A DNA stretch of 64,000 nucleotides from contig NZ_AP025477.1 of assembly GCF_024347415.1 (NCBI RefSeq), positions 310,001 to 374,000 on the forward strand. Direction: 5' to 3'. The translations under genes and the position numbers were made by a program. Every line of letters begins with the position of its first letter. The stretch's first letter is position 1. Under the pieces are notes generated by a model, which saw only the letters and a list, made by a program, of their open reading frames with translations, ran no database searches and was not told the origin of the DNA. The DNA comes from Vibrio crassostreae (GTDB lineage: Bacteria; Pseudomonadota; Gammaproteobacteria; Enterobacterales; Vibrionaceae). Shown here piece after piece: positions 46,072-55,297 of this stretch.

Positions 46072-46671
46072 ATGGCGAAACAATGGGACGAGTACGCCGT
46101 TGATTGGGATAAAGATCCCGCGACCGCAGTATTCGCACAGTCCGTATTTGACCAGTTAACACAGCTCGTTGACTTAAACGGAACCCGTGTCCTTGATTTT
46201 GGTTGTGGTACAGGACTACTCAGCCAGAAAATATCTCCTTTAGCAAAAGAGATCATCGCACTCGACATCTCCGAAGGGATGATTGAAGAGTTAGATAAGA
46301 AAGAGCTACCTAACGTTGAACCGGTTGTTGATATTTTATCGCGCGGACTAGCAGCGCAGCATCCAGCATTCAGAAACCAGTTTGACCTAGTGGTCGCTTC
46401 TTCGGTGTGTGGTTTTATCCCTAACCTACAAGACACAGTCAGTCTGATTTACACGTTGCTTGAAAATGATGGCACGTTTGTACACTGGGATTGGTACTTA
46501 GAAAACGGCAGTGAAGACTATGGCGTAAGCCAACAGCGCTCAGAGAATGTCTTGAGTGCGGCAGGTTTCTCTGTTGTTGAAGTGTCGACACCGTTCTCGG
46601 TTGATACACCACAAGGTGAGTTAAAAGTACTGATGGGCGTTGGACGCAAACAAGTGCTTCCTCATCTGTAA
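46072..46671 (+). CDS. class I SAM-dependent methyltransferase
   Basis: About 199 aa. Motif I VLDFGCGTGLLS near residues 41-52 binds S-adenosylmethionine; ALDISEGMIEEL carries the acidic motif II; a later FDLVVASSVCGFIPNL matches motif IV. I place the start at ATG 46072 (MAKQWDEYA) with GGAGG five bases upstream; earlier starts, including a TTG at 46009, are in frame. The substrate is unknown. A LysR gene is divergent from it. Confidence 0.88.
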   Translation: MAKQWDEYAVDWDKDPATAVFAQSVFDQLTQLVDLNGTRVLDFGCGTGLLSQKISPLAKEIIALDISEGMIEELDKKELPNVEPVVDILSRGLAAQHPAFRNQFDLVVASSVCGFIPNLQDTVSLIYTLLENDGTFVHWDWYLENGSEDYGVSQQRSENVLSAAGFSVVEVSTPFSVDTPQGELKVLMGVGRKQVLPHL

Positions 46672-46736
46672 TTGCTTCCTTTATCTGTAAAGAGTATTGC
46701 CTTTAGCTAACTCTGACAGCGCTAACCTAAATAACG

Positions 46737-46780
46737 AAACCCACATTAACGGCCTTAAAGCCAGTTATGTGGGTTTTTCT
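46737..46780 (+). terminator. terminator after methyltransferase gene
   Basis: AACCCACAT-TAAC / GTTA-TGTGGGTT stem with a T-rich tail. Confidence 0.8.
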
Positions 46781-46810
46781 ATTTTTACGGCTTCGTGTTT
46801 TAAACGGACT

Positions 46811-46840
46811 ATTCCTATTCCTATTCCTATTGCTATTCCT
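46811..46840. repeat. ATTCCT hexamer repeat
   Basis: Five 6-bp units, four ATTCCT and one ATTGCT, in the upstream region of yjjI. Confidence 0.9.
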
Positions 46841-46874
46841 AGTGTCTTAATGCCGGTTAACTTCAAGTATCTAA

Positions 46875-46924
46875 TTTCCATTTTGGAAAAGCAGTCTTGC
46901 ATACATTTCATTAGTGGAAATGTA
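46875..46924. promoter_or_regulatory. paired operator-like dyads upstream of yjjI
   Basis: TTTCCA-TTT-TGGAAA (46875-46889) and TACATTTC-7-GAAATGTA (46902-46924). Both share TTTC-N6-GGAAA, and their matching points are 31 bases (about three helical turns) apart, 45-95 bp before the yjjI start. This looks like a tandem binding site for one regulator; which one is unknown. Confidence 0.5.
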
Positions 46925-46970
46925 ACGGTGAGATATAGAATAAGCCCATAACAATTTTAAGGGTTTAATC

Positions 46971-48536
46971 ATGAGCCACCAATCTGCGTCATCTACTTCT
47001 TCACCACTTTCAGAGCAACAACAACGCTTTAGCAATATCATTTCAGATGTCAATCTGTCTCCAAAACAGAAATCGAGTTATCTTGCCTTAGAAGCTGAAG
47101 CTAGCCTACCGTACATGCCGGTAAGCAATGAAGTAGAGCAAGCCTTACAACAAGGTGTGCTATGTGACATGTTTGAAGGTCACGCCCCATTTAAGCCGCG
47201 CTATGTGCTTCCCGATTATTCTAAATACTTACATCAAGGCTCAAAGTATTTAGAGCTTAGCGCGGCAACTAATTTTGATGAAGCATTGAACATGCTGACC
47301 ATCCTTTATCATCACGTTCCGTCAGTGACTTCCATTCCGGTTTACTTAGGTCAACTGGACGATGTGTTGATGCCTTTCGTAGTCGACTTAACGGAAGAGC
47401 AGGTTTATCAAAAGCTCAAGCTGTTTTGGATTATGTTGGATCGCACGCTGCCAGATGCCTTCATGCATGTGAATGTAGGCCCTACGGACAACATCATCTG
47501 CCGTACTATTTTACGTGTCGATGCTGAGCTCAAGCAGATCGCACCTAACTTAACCTTTATGTACGACCCTGCAGTAACGCCTGATGATCTGCTGCGTCAT
47601 GCTGCGAGTAACATCTGTGAATGCAGCAAGCCACACATTGCCAACTATCCTGCACACGCTGCGGCATACGGTGATAAGCGCTTTGGTATTGTGAGCTGTT
47701 ACAACTCTCTACCTTTGGCGGGTGGTTCAAATACGCTAGTACGTATGAACCTGAAACAAGTGGCGTTAAAGTCTGAGGAAAGTGTCGATTTCTTACAACA
47801 AGTATTGCCGAACTACAGTAGCATCATGGTTGAGTTGATGAACGCACGTAGCCGTTTCTTGCATGAAGAGTCTAATTTCTTCGAAGGCTTCTTAACCAAA
47901 GAAGGTTTGATCGAAGAAGATCGCTTCGCACCAATGTTTGGCATTTACGGCATGGCTGAAGCTGTCAACATCTTGATGGAAAAAGAGGGCAACGCAGGGC
48001 GTTATGGTCATGACGAACAAGCTAACCAACTTGGGCATCGTATCTCAGAAAAGCTGGCTGAGATTGTTGAAAGCTCTGAAGTGAAGTATGGGTTGGAAGG
48101 CAAGGCTCTGTTGCACGCTCAAGGAGGTATCAGCTTAGATGAAGATGTAACCCCAGGCGTTCGTATTCCTTATGGAACAGAACCTGATCCTGTCTCTTAC
48201 GTGCGTGCTACTGCGGGTCACCACAAGTTCTATACCTCAGGTATCAGCGACATTCTGACCATCGATGAAACAGTGAAATCTAACCCAGAAGCGATGTTTA
48301 ACTTGTGCAAAGGCGCAATCCAAGCTGGTTACCGTGAGTTTACCGCTAACGTTGCATCGAACGACTTAGTTCGTGTGACGGGCTATATGATTAAACTGTC
48401 TGATATTGCGAAATACGATGAGCACGGCTCACGCACCAATACCACCTTCTTAGGTGCTGAAGCTGCGAAGAACACGGGCATATTAGAGCGTAAACCACGC
48501 GTGGCGAGCTTAGAGATGTCGCCGACATACGAATAG
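46971..48536 (+). CDS. yjjI: YjjI family glycyl-radical enzyme (DUF3029)
   Basis: 521-aa anaerobic glycyl-radical enzyme of the YjjI family; the reaction is unknown. The C-terminal glycyl radical loop RVTGY has its Gly at about residue 471. A candidate active-site Cys lies in GIVSCYNSLPLAGG. E. coli YjjI is 516 aa. The activase gene yjjW follows 57 bp downstream, so both are probably one operon. Upstream dyads suggest regulation by a specific factor; no clear FNR box was seen. Confidence 0.92.
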   Translation: MSHQSASSTSSPLSEQQQRFSNIISDVNLSPKQKSSYLALEAEASLPYMPVSNEVEQALQQGVLCDMFEGHAPFKPRYVLPDYSKYLHQGSKYLELSAATNFDEALNMLTILYHHVPSVTSIPVYLGQLDDVLMPFVVDLTEEQVYQKLKLFWIMLDRTLPDAFMHVNVGPTDNIICRTILRVDAELKQIAPNLTFMYDPAVTPDDLLRHAASNICECSKPHIANYPAHAAAYGDKRFGIVSCYNSLPLAGGSNTLVRMNLKQVALKSEESVDFLQQVLPNYSSIMVELMNARSRFLHEESNFFEGFLTKEGLIEEDRFAPMFGIYGMAEAVNILMEKEGNAGRYGHDEQANQLGHRISEKLAEIVESSEVKYGLEGKALLHAQGGISLDEDVTPGVRIPYGTEPDPVSYVRATAGHHKFYTSGISDILTIDETVKSNPEAMFNLCKGAIQAGYREFTANVASNDLVRVTGYMIKLSDIAKYDEHGSRTNTTFLGAEAAKNTGILERKPRVASLEMSPTYE

Positions 48537-48592
48537 CTTTAACGTGCGTACGTTATGTGTGTGATGCGTTTCGAATACGAACAATGTGAATT

Positions 48593-49507
48593 ATGAAAGT
48601 TTCTGATCTAACAACTCAAATGGCTAGGGTTAAAAATAATAAGACAGAAAGACAAGCGAAGGTCAGCCGTGTGCTGACCTTTTCTTGTGTTGATGGCCCG
48701 GGAAACCGCTTGGTGCTGTTTCTTCAGGGCTGCAATTTTGACTGCATTACTTGCCATAACCCTCATACAATCAATCACTGTAACCATTGTGGAGACTGCG
48801 TTAGCGGCTGTCCAAGCAGTGCTTTAAGCATGATTGATGGCAAAGTGAAATGGGACCCGGCAGCCTGTACCAATTGCGATCAGTGCATTGATGTTTGCGA
48901 TCATAAGTCGAGCCCGAAAATCACCACAATGGCAGTCTCTGAGGTGCTTGAACTCGTCAGGCATAACCAATTTTTCTTAAGCGGAATCACTATCTCAGGT
49001 GGCGAGGCGACCATGCAGTTGCCGTTTATCATTGAGCTATTTCAAGCGATAAAAAGCGACGCGCAGTTGGCACACTTAACGTGTTTTATTGATAGTAACG
49101 GTTCGTTGTCTAGACAAGGTTGGGAGAGAGTATTGCCTTACCTTGATGGCGCGATGATTGACTTAAAATCGTGGCAATCAGAAACACACCAATGGTTAGT
49201 CGGTAGAGGCAATCATCGAGTGATTGAAACCATTAACTATTTGGCTGAACAAGGTAAGTTACATGAAGTTCGGTTACTGCATATTCCAAATAAAAGTGAC
49301 CTTGAGGACGAGATAGAGCAAGTTAGCTATTACTTGAAAGGATTGCCAAGTGACGTCCGGATTCGGCTCAATGCGTTTCAACATCACGGTGTGATCGGCG
49401 AAGCGCTAAATTGGCCAAAGTGCACAGAGCAACAAATGCAGAGCTTTCACGACAAGCTCTACGCGATAGTTCAAAGACCGATGCAAACGCCAGAGGTTTA
49501 TACCTAG
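48593..49507 (+). CDS. yjjW: YjjW glycyl-radical enzyme activase (radical SAM)
   Basis: 304-aa radical-SAM enzyme that installs the glycyl radical on YjjI. The Cx3Cx2C cluster motif is in GCNFDCITCHNP, followed by two ferredoxin-type cluster regions (CNHCGDCVSGCP and CTNCDQCIDVC) and the SAM-binding ISGGEATMQ. About residues 25-45 also carry SCVDGPGNRLVLFLQ as in pyruvate-formate-lyase activases. The start may be the ATG at 48593 or the later one at 48620; the conserved part begins at about residue 23. Confidence 0.93.
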   Translation: MKVSDLTTQMARVKNNKTERQAKVSRVLTFSCVDGPGNRLVLFLQGCNFDCITCHNPHTINHCNHCGDCVSGCPSSALSMIDGKVKWDPAACTNCDQCIDVCDHKSSPKITTMAVSEVLELVRHNQFFLSGITISGGEATMQLPFIIELFQAIKSDAQLAHLTCFIDSNGSLSRQGWERVLPYLDGAMIDLKSWQSETHQWLVGRGNHRVIETINYLAEQGKLHEVRLLHIPNKSDLEDEIEQVSYYLKGLPSDVRIRLNAFQHHGVIGEALNWPKCTEQQMQSFHDKLYAIVQRPMQTPEVYT

Positions 49508-49565
49508 CTTTTAAATTGTTTAGATGCTCAGTCAGGCTTCAAAGAACGTTAAGTCTTTAAAAGGA

Positions 49566-50477
49566 TTAAGCTTCTAAGAACAAGTCACATAGCCATTTGA
49601 TCGCTTGATCATTCATGTTTGGCTTGTTCCACACTAGGCTGTACGCCACTTTACCGTAATCAAAGGGAAGTGGCTTACTCACCAAACCTTGTGCTTGTTT
49701 TGCATGCTCAGCCCATTGTTTTGAACAGGTGAACAAGAAAGGCGTGTGATGACAAAGCACGGCTGCAGCACCAAAGTCCGCTACCGATATCGCCATTTCT
49801 CGCGGCTGGTGGCACTGAACTAAGTTTTGCTCAAAGTAAGGCTGAGACAGTTCATTATCTAAAATACCAATGTGCTTGTAATCTAAATAGCCCTCGACCG
49901 TCAGCTTTTGTTGAGCGAGCGGGTGATGGGCACCCATCAAACACACCATCTCATCAGGAAGAATCGTTTCCCAAACCAGCTCTTTGTTATCGGTTGGCGG
50001 CTGAGAGATATCATGGGGCAACAAGATCAAATTTACCTTGCCGCTAAGCAAAGCATCGAAGCCAAGTTGCTGTTTCGAATAGATATTGAGTTTAGCTTTA
50101 GGCGCAAGCTCTGTGGTGATTTTGCTGATCTTTGAGGCGAACACTTCAAAGGTGCTTTCACGCATCGAGAGCGAAAAGCTGCCTTGGTACTCCTCTGGAG
50201 TAAAACTCTTCTGATGAAGTAGTCCATTCATACTGGAAAGAATGGCATGAACGGTTGGGGCTATCTTTAAGGCAAAAGGTGTTGGGATTAGCTTGGTGCC
50301 GTCTCGATAGAAGAGTTCATCGTTAAGGATGTCACGCAGTTGCGAGAGTGTTTTACTGACACTCGAAGGGCTCACACAAAGCTGCTCAGACGTTTGAGTC
50401 ACACTGTGGGTGTTCAGCATAATATGCAGAGCAGTGAGGTGCTTAAGGCTCACTCGCGATAAGTGTAAGTAATCCAT
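49566..50477 (-). CDS. LysR-family transcriptional regulator
   Basis: 303 aa. HTH at about residues 9-65 (LTALHIMLNTHSVTQTSEQL with SPSSVSKTLSQLRDILND), followed by an effector-binding domain. It is convergent with yjjW and lies downstream of the HMG-CoA reductase gene on the same strand, so the target is not obvious. Resembles the LeuO/NodD-like subgroup by its HTH. Confidence 0.92.
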   Translation of the reverse strand: MDYLHLSRVSLKHLTALHIMLNTHSVTQTSEQLCVSPSSVSKTLSQLRDILNDELFYRDGTKLIPTPFALKIAPTVHAILSSMNGLLHQKSFTPEEYQGSFSLSMRESTFEVFASKISKITTELAPKAKLNIYSKQQLGFDALLSGKVNLILLPHDISQPPTDNKELVWETILPDEMVCLMGAHHPLAQQKLTVEGYLDYKHIGILDNELSQPYFEQNLVQCHQPREMAISVADFGAAAVLCHHTPFLFTCSKQWAEHAKQAQGLVSKPLPFDYGKVAYSLVWNKPNMNDQAIKWLCDLFLEA

Positions 50478-50552
50478 GTGTGACTCACGTATTTAGGTTG
50501 GCTTGTGATTTTGCATGAACGACAAAACTGCACAAGCCAAATTGGATTAAGG

Positions 50553-51815
50553 TTATTTACGAGCTAGCTTATGGTGCGCTCGTGAAAAGTGGCCAGCACA
50601 AAACGCACCGACAATCGACAGTTCACCCGCCAAACATAGCGCAGCACAAACTTCAGCGAGTGCTTGTGATTTACCGTTGCCATGAAGCTCAAGCAAGTCC
50701 AAACATGCTTTTTGACTTGGTAAGCCGGTACCACCGCCAACAGTCCCTAGCATTAAGTTAGGTAGTGTTACGCTCGCGTATAAACCACCTTCTTTATTGA
50801 GTTCCATGCGAGTCATACCAATCGCTGATTCAGCAACACAGGCAGCGTCTTGTCCGCAAGCAATGTAGAGCGCAGCAAGTGCATTTGCATAATGAGCATT
50901 AATACCAATCGTACCGCTCAAAGCACCACCGACTGTGGTCATTTGTCCGAACTGCACCATTTTCTCTGGTGTGGTGTGAAGGTACTTCGCAACAAGCTCA
51001 GCAGGAATGTTTACTTCGGCTGTTACCTTTTTGCCACGAACGCTGCGTAAGGTTTGGGTATTGGCTTTTTTGTCGCCCGATAAGTTGCCATCAAGAAAAG
51101 CATGGTCAGGCTTAACTGGTGTATTTTCAATGATGTATTCAAACACAGCATTAGTTGCGATGGTTACCATGTTCTGACCAGAAGCGTCTCCAGTTAGAAA
51201 TTCAAACACCAAGTAGACATGGTTGCCTTCGATGTTGATGTTGATGTCGGTAAGCTTGCCGTGTGATGTTGTTGATTCTGCCAAGATCTTGAATTGGTCA
51301 TATTGAGTCACAGCCCAAGCCACAAACTGCCCAGCTTCAACTAATCCTTGGAATGCGAAACCAGGAGTGCGCGTTACACCTTCATTGAGCAACATAGCAC
51401 TTGCGCCACCACAAGCCGTAATCAGCTTGGAACCACGATTGTAAGAGGCGACAAGCGCAGCTTCTGTGGTTGCGAGTGGTACGAGGTAATCACCCTTAGC
51501 AAATAAGCCATTGACTCTTAAAGGACCAGATACACCGACAGGGACTTTAACCGTGCCAATGAAGTGTTCGATGTTTTTCTCATAAGCTTGAATCTGACTT
51601 TCGGTATGGGAGTCGAGTAGCTCTTTTTGTGATTCTGAGTTATCGAGAGCAGTCCAACGGCGTGTGAGATTCTTTTCTGTCAGGTAGGGGCTAGGTGTCA
51701 GTTTATTTACTGGCTTTTCAAAATGAGGTTGAAGCTTTTTTTCTAATTCGTCTGCGGAGATGTCGCCTCCTAAAATAGAAACATAGTCACGGCGATGCAG
51801 ATTTAGTTTTGGCAT
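50553..51815 (-). CDS. 3-hydroxy-3-methylglutaryl-CoA reductase, class I type
   Basis: Makes mevalonate from HMG-CoA using NADPH. Start at 51815 (MPKLNLHRRDY) where homology begins, though the frame is open to 51941. About 420 aa. Signature segments: PVGVSGPLRVNG, catalytic Glu in ATTEAALVASYNRG, Asp in TGDASGQNMV, GTVGGGTGLPSQ, and the C-terminal catalytic His in AGHFSRAHHKLAR (SxAHxxL pattern). Class I (eukaryote-like) HMGR occurs in vibrios although they also use the MEP pathway; no other mevalonate gene is in view. Confidence 0.94.
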   Translation of the reverse strand: MPKLNLHRRDYVSILGGDISADELEKKLQPHFEKPVNKLTPSPYLTEKNLTRRWTALDNSESQKELLDSHTESQIQAYEKNIEHFIGTVKVPVGVSGPLRVNGLFAKGDYLVPLATTEAALVASYNRGSKLITACGGASAMLLNEGVTRTPGFAFQGLVEAGQFVAWAVTQYDQFKILAESTTSHGKLTDININIEGNHVYLVFEFLTGDASGQNMVTIATNAVFEYIIENTPVKPDHAFLDGNLSGDKKANTQTLRSVRGKKVTAEVNIPAELVAKYLHTTPEKMVQFGQMTTVGGALSGTIGINAHYANALAALYIACGQDAACVAESAIGMTRMELNKEGGLYASVTLPNLMLGTVGGGTGLPSQKACLDLLELHGNGKSQALAEVCAALCLAGELSIVGAFCAGHFSRAHHKLARK

Positions 51816-51976
51816 AAATAGTATGAAGTAAAGTTTGTGCAGAAAATTGGTTTGCGCTGATTCTACCGAGTAATAAACCAGAAACAAGCGCCTGATATAA
51901 TGAGTTACAGTTTGTGTGGTTGTTGAAGCAAAAAGCAGCAAAGTTTCGCAAAATATAGGCTGTATTTGAGTGTAAT

Positions 51977-52297
51977 TTAGATATGAATGTCGAGAAGGCT
52001 ACCGATGGCTTCGTTTTGACGATCAACCACACTCGCACCAACGCGGTTGTAACTTGCACTTTGTGTCAGTTTAATCAAGGAATCGGTTGAGGATGAAGCG
52101 GGTTCAGGTTCTTTATCTTTAAAGGAAATGGATTGTTCAGGCTCTATTTGATTAAAGCTGAGATCGCTAACTTGGAAAGTGTCGTCGGATTCTAAAGAGT
52201 GTTTGGAGGCTTGGTTGAGCTCGATTGCAGCTTCTTCAACCATGTTAGTTGACTGCTGAATAATCGCGTAACCAGATTGAATACCAGATATCGACAT
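51977..52297 (-). CDS. 106-aa protein of unknown function
   Basis: Begins MSISGIQSGYAIIQQSTNMVEEAA, a pattern also seen at the N-termini of flagellar rod or hook family proteins (ALSG...A...I..ST.N). The middle is acidic and low in complexity (EPEPASSSTDS). No transmembrane segment. The flagellar resemblance is weak and the length is short for those families. Confidence 0.6.
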   Translation of the reverse strand: MSISGIQSGYAIIQQSTNMVEEAAIELNQASKHSLESDDTFQVSDLSFNQIEPEQSISFKDKEPEPASSSTDSLIKLTQSASYNRVGASVVDRQNEAIGSLLDIHI

Positions 52298-52418
52298 AGC
52301 AGAACCTTTTATTGACGTATGAAATGAGTCTAGGCGGACGATATTTTGAGCGCAATGGTGAACAGATGAAATTTACGGTGAAAATGTGAACTTAAGCTAA
52401 AATAGTGATGTCTGTCTA

Positions 52419-52580
52419 TTAACTGAACAGGTCATTTAGCGCGTTTAACTCTTCTTCAGTAAGCAAACAAGGCTTCTCCGTTTCAAGGTTGCCGTCGATT
52501 TCACCTTGAAGTGCTTTTAATTGCTGTGGACTAAGAAGCTGTATTTGCTGCTTAAATGCTTCAAATTGCTGTGTATTCAT
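52419..52580 (-). CDS. small protein, 53 aa
   Basis: Minus-strand frame MNTQQFEAFKQQIQLLSPQQ..., with AAGG upstream of the ATG. Predicted short helical protein with a Gln-rich N-terminus and an acidic C-terminus. The start resembles the head of some IS1595-type transposases, but no other part of one is present. Function unknown. Confidence 0.6.
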   Translation of the reverse strand: MNTQQFEAFKQQIQLLSPQQLKALQGEIDGNLETEKPCLLTEEELNALNDLFS

Positions 52581-52936
52581 AATGTGACCTTAGTTCAAAT
52601 CCATATGCTCTATAGAGCATAGCCTACTGATACAGGAAATCAAACAAGATTAATCGAATATTAAATGGTGTTTGAAATTTCCTGAAACTAAGACAACTAT
52701 AAATTCCTGTGGTCGTTTTTTGTCCGAGAAATGTTAGGCAAAGTTAAGGCTTGGTCAATCAAAGTCAGAGAATTCCTACAATGTAAAAACTCCTGTAACC
52801 CTTGTGGCATAAGGGTAGGCAAGTAATTGCTCTACCCAGTTTGGGGTATGGGTAAAGCAATGTATAAATACGGCTGGTGATCAAAAGGTGAGCGATTGGC
52901 GTTATCTTTTTGTTTTTACAGTATTTTGTTTGTTAC
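52581..52936. other. intergenic region
   Basis: About 350 bp with no further gene or convincing site that I can support. Confidence 0.4.
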
Positions 52937-55120
52937 TCATGAAGCTTCTGTTTCAAACGGTTTATCGATCTTAACCTTGACTGCAAACTTGGTCGCTAAG
53001 GTATGCAGTTCTGGAAGCATTCGATAAATCAAATGGAGCTGCTGTAGAACCATTCTGACAGAACTCTCATCTTCTTCTCGCCACTCACTCAGACGTTTAT
53101 CCAGTTCAGGGTCATAAGCGTTTTTCACTTCACACTGTTCTTGATGAGAATAGAGTTGATCATTTAGAGCGTCTAGATGCTCGTGGATTACTCTGTGCGC
53201 ATCTAACACCAGTTTGTGTGTCGCCTCATCATCAATACGTGTTCTGTGAGCCCCCAGAGCCGAAATATAGCTGAGTAGAGCGTGGTTGAGTGTTAGGAAT
53301 CGGAAGCTCTCATCTTCAGAAGTACGGTACTTACCGGGTTCAACCAGCATGCTACTGATAGCGGCAGTTAGGTTTGCATCATTATTATGGGCACTACGAC
53401 GAGCGATACGATAATTGAGGCTGTCTTTCTTACCGACACGGTATTGACCAATGATCTGAGCGAGATAATTCTTATTGGAATCGAGCGCATCCGCCATCAC
53501 TTTGTGCAGTCGCTTCGATTGCCAATCCGGTAATACGTAAATGACCGCAAGTACGGCGAGGGCACAACCAATAAAGGTATCCGCTAGTCTTGGTAACACC
53601 ACCGCGTAGCCTTCCCCTAATTGGTTAAAGCAGAAGAGCACAAGCAGTGTGATAAAACCGGTCGCGAAGCCGTAGTTATTGATTCGGAAAGCAAAGAACA
53701 TCACGCCACTGATCACAATGAACACCAATTGGCTTTCTTGGGAAGGAAAGAAAGTCAGTAGCGGTACGCCAACCAATAGGCCTGCCACAGTACCAATAAC
53801 ACGGGCGGTCAGCTTCTGGCGGGTTGCGCTGTAGTTTGGCTGGCAAACAAACAGTGTTGTTAGCAGGATCCAGTAACCACGCTCAATATTAAACCCTTGG
53901 ATGATTCCGTAGCCGAGTGTCAGCGTGATCGCCATACGAATCGCATGACGAAACAGCATAGAGTCGGTATGCAGATTGGCTTTGATTTTGTGCCACATTG
54001 CCGTCAACGTGTGTGGGTTGGTGTCGTCTAATACACCTTCTTCAATCTTCTCTGCGTCTGGGTTACTGATATTCGATAGCTGTTTTTCAACCGTTGCCAG
54101 GTTATTGAATAAGTAATCCAATTGGTTTAACAGCGATTTCCACTCGGGCTTGTTCTGTTGGTGTAGATGGTTAAGTGAAGACATCAGCTCATCAAGTGCC
54201 AGTACAGATTTGTCACCATGCTGGTATTCAGCGCCCACTTTCAATGAGCTCGCCACTTCTTTACAAGCTGTGGCTTGGGCTTCCAGTAGATACTTAAATC
54301 GGAACAACACGTCAGAACGTTCAAAGTGCTTTGCCAGTTCTTGATAACGATAATGGCTTGAACTTACGCGTTCATGAATATCTTGTGCGATGAAGTAGGT
54401 ATTAAGAAATCGGTCACTTGGTCCATCAATGTGTCCGCGTTTAGAGCGATTAAGTAGTGTCGCTTTACACATGTTGAGTGCATTAACGGTACTCGCGTTG
54501 AGCTTGGCTTCAATGATGCGGTGTGGTTGAGGAATCAAGTCTGAAACGGGGTAGAAGAGTTCCGCTTTTGAATCGATGTAATTACCGATTTGATCGAATA
54601 CCGTGGCTAAGTTTTGCTGCACAGGTTGCATTGGCCACACTATCTGCCAAATCATCGACATGAAGTAGTACCAAGCGGCACCAGTTAACAGTAGAAGCGG
54701 TTGAAACCAAAGGTTGGTGCTCTCATGGGCACCGAGCATGGTATAGATGGCAACTAAGAGAGAACCAAACGCGATACTCGCGTATTTAGGGCCAATTGCC
54801 CCGAGAATGATAAAGGAGAAAGTTGAAACAAAAAGCCCTATCGCAAACAGCCAAGGCGTATTGAAGAGAAGCTCAATAGAGAAAGCCGCAACCGCGAAAC
54901 AGATAAAGGTCAGCGTAAGTGCTTTTAAGCGTCCGGTAAAGCTGTCATCGCTTTCCGCAAGAGCCGCTGCAATGACGCCTAAGATCAAAGGCGTGATCAG
55001 TGTGTTTTGTCCATAATACCAAGCAGGCACCACCACACCGAGCAGAGTGATGAGAATTAATACGCTGTAATTTATGGTTTTATTCGCCCAATAGAGGCGT
55101 AATTTGGCTGAAAAGTCCAC
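52937..55120 (-). CDS. yccS: YccS/FUSC family inner-membrane protein
   Basis: 727-aa putative efflux or transport protein of the FUSC family. Two membrane blocks (about residues 15-150 and 395-530), each with several helices, separated by and followed by soluble helical domains. Segments such as AIGPKYASIAFGSLLVAIYTM and WILLTTLFVCQPNYSATRQKL are characteristic. E. coli YccS is about 717 aa and also lies beside helD. Divergent from helD here. Confidence 0.9.
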   Translation of the reverse strand: MDFSAKLRLYWANKTINYSVLILITLLGVVVPAWYYGQNTLITPLILGVIAAALAESDDSFTGRLKALTLTFICFAVAAFSIELLFNTPWLFAIGLFVSTFSFIILGAIGPKYASIAFGSLLVAIYTMLGAHESTNLWFQPLLLLTGAAWYYFMSMIWQIVWPMQPVQQNLATVFDQIGNYIDSKAELFYPVSDLIPQPHRIIEAKLNASTVNALNMCKATLLNRSKRGHIDGPSDRFLNTYFIAQDIHERVSSSHYRYQELAKHFERSDVLFRFKYLLEAQATACKEVASSLKVGAEYQHGDKSVLALDELMSSLNHLHQQNKPEWKSLLNQLDYLFNNLATVEKQLSNISNPDAEKIEEGVLDDTNPHTLTAMWHKIKANLHTDSMLFRHAIRMAITLTLGYGIIQGFNIERGYWILLTTLFVCQPNYSATRQKLTARVIGTVAGLLVGVPLLTFFPSQESQLVFIVISGVMFFAFRINNYGFATGFITLLVLFCFNQLGEGYAVVLPRLADTFIGCALAVLAVIYVLPDWQSKRLHKVMADALDSNKNYLAQIIGQYRVGKKDSLNYRIARRSAHNNDANLTAAISSMLVEPGKYRTSEDESFRFLTLNHALLSYISALGAHRTRIDDEATHKLVLDAHRVIHEHLDALNDQLYSHQEQCEVKNAYDPELDKRLSEWREEDESSVRMVLQQLHLIYRMLPELHTLATKFAVKVKIDKPFETEAS

Positions 55121-55297
55121 AGTCGCTCACTTGACACACTAAAAACCATAATCCTAACAGAAATCAAGCACAAGAATTTGATACTTATCCATAATTGCCC
55201 GTAGGTGGTCATGAAAGCGTCGATAAGATATGAGATATTATTAATTCTCATTGCATCATGATATAAATTCAATATTCCCAATTAAGAGCACACTCCA

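Noticed and set aside
46740..46970. FNR box upstream of yjjI
   Set aside because: No TTGAT-N4-ATCAA-like sequence; the dyads seen have a different consensus.
52419..52580. IS1595-type transposase remnant
   Set aside because: Only the first 20 or so residues are vaguely similar; the frame is complete with its own stop and no IS ends are near.
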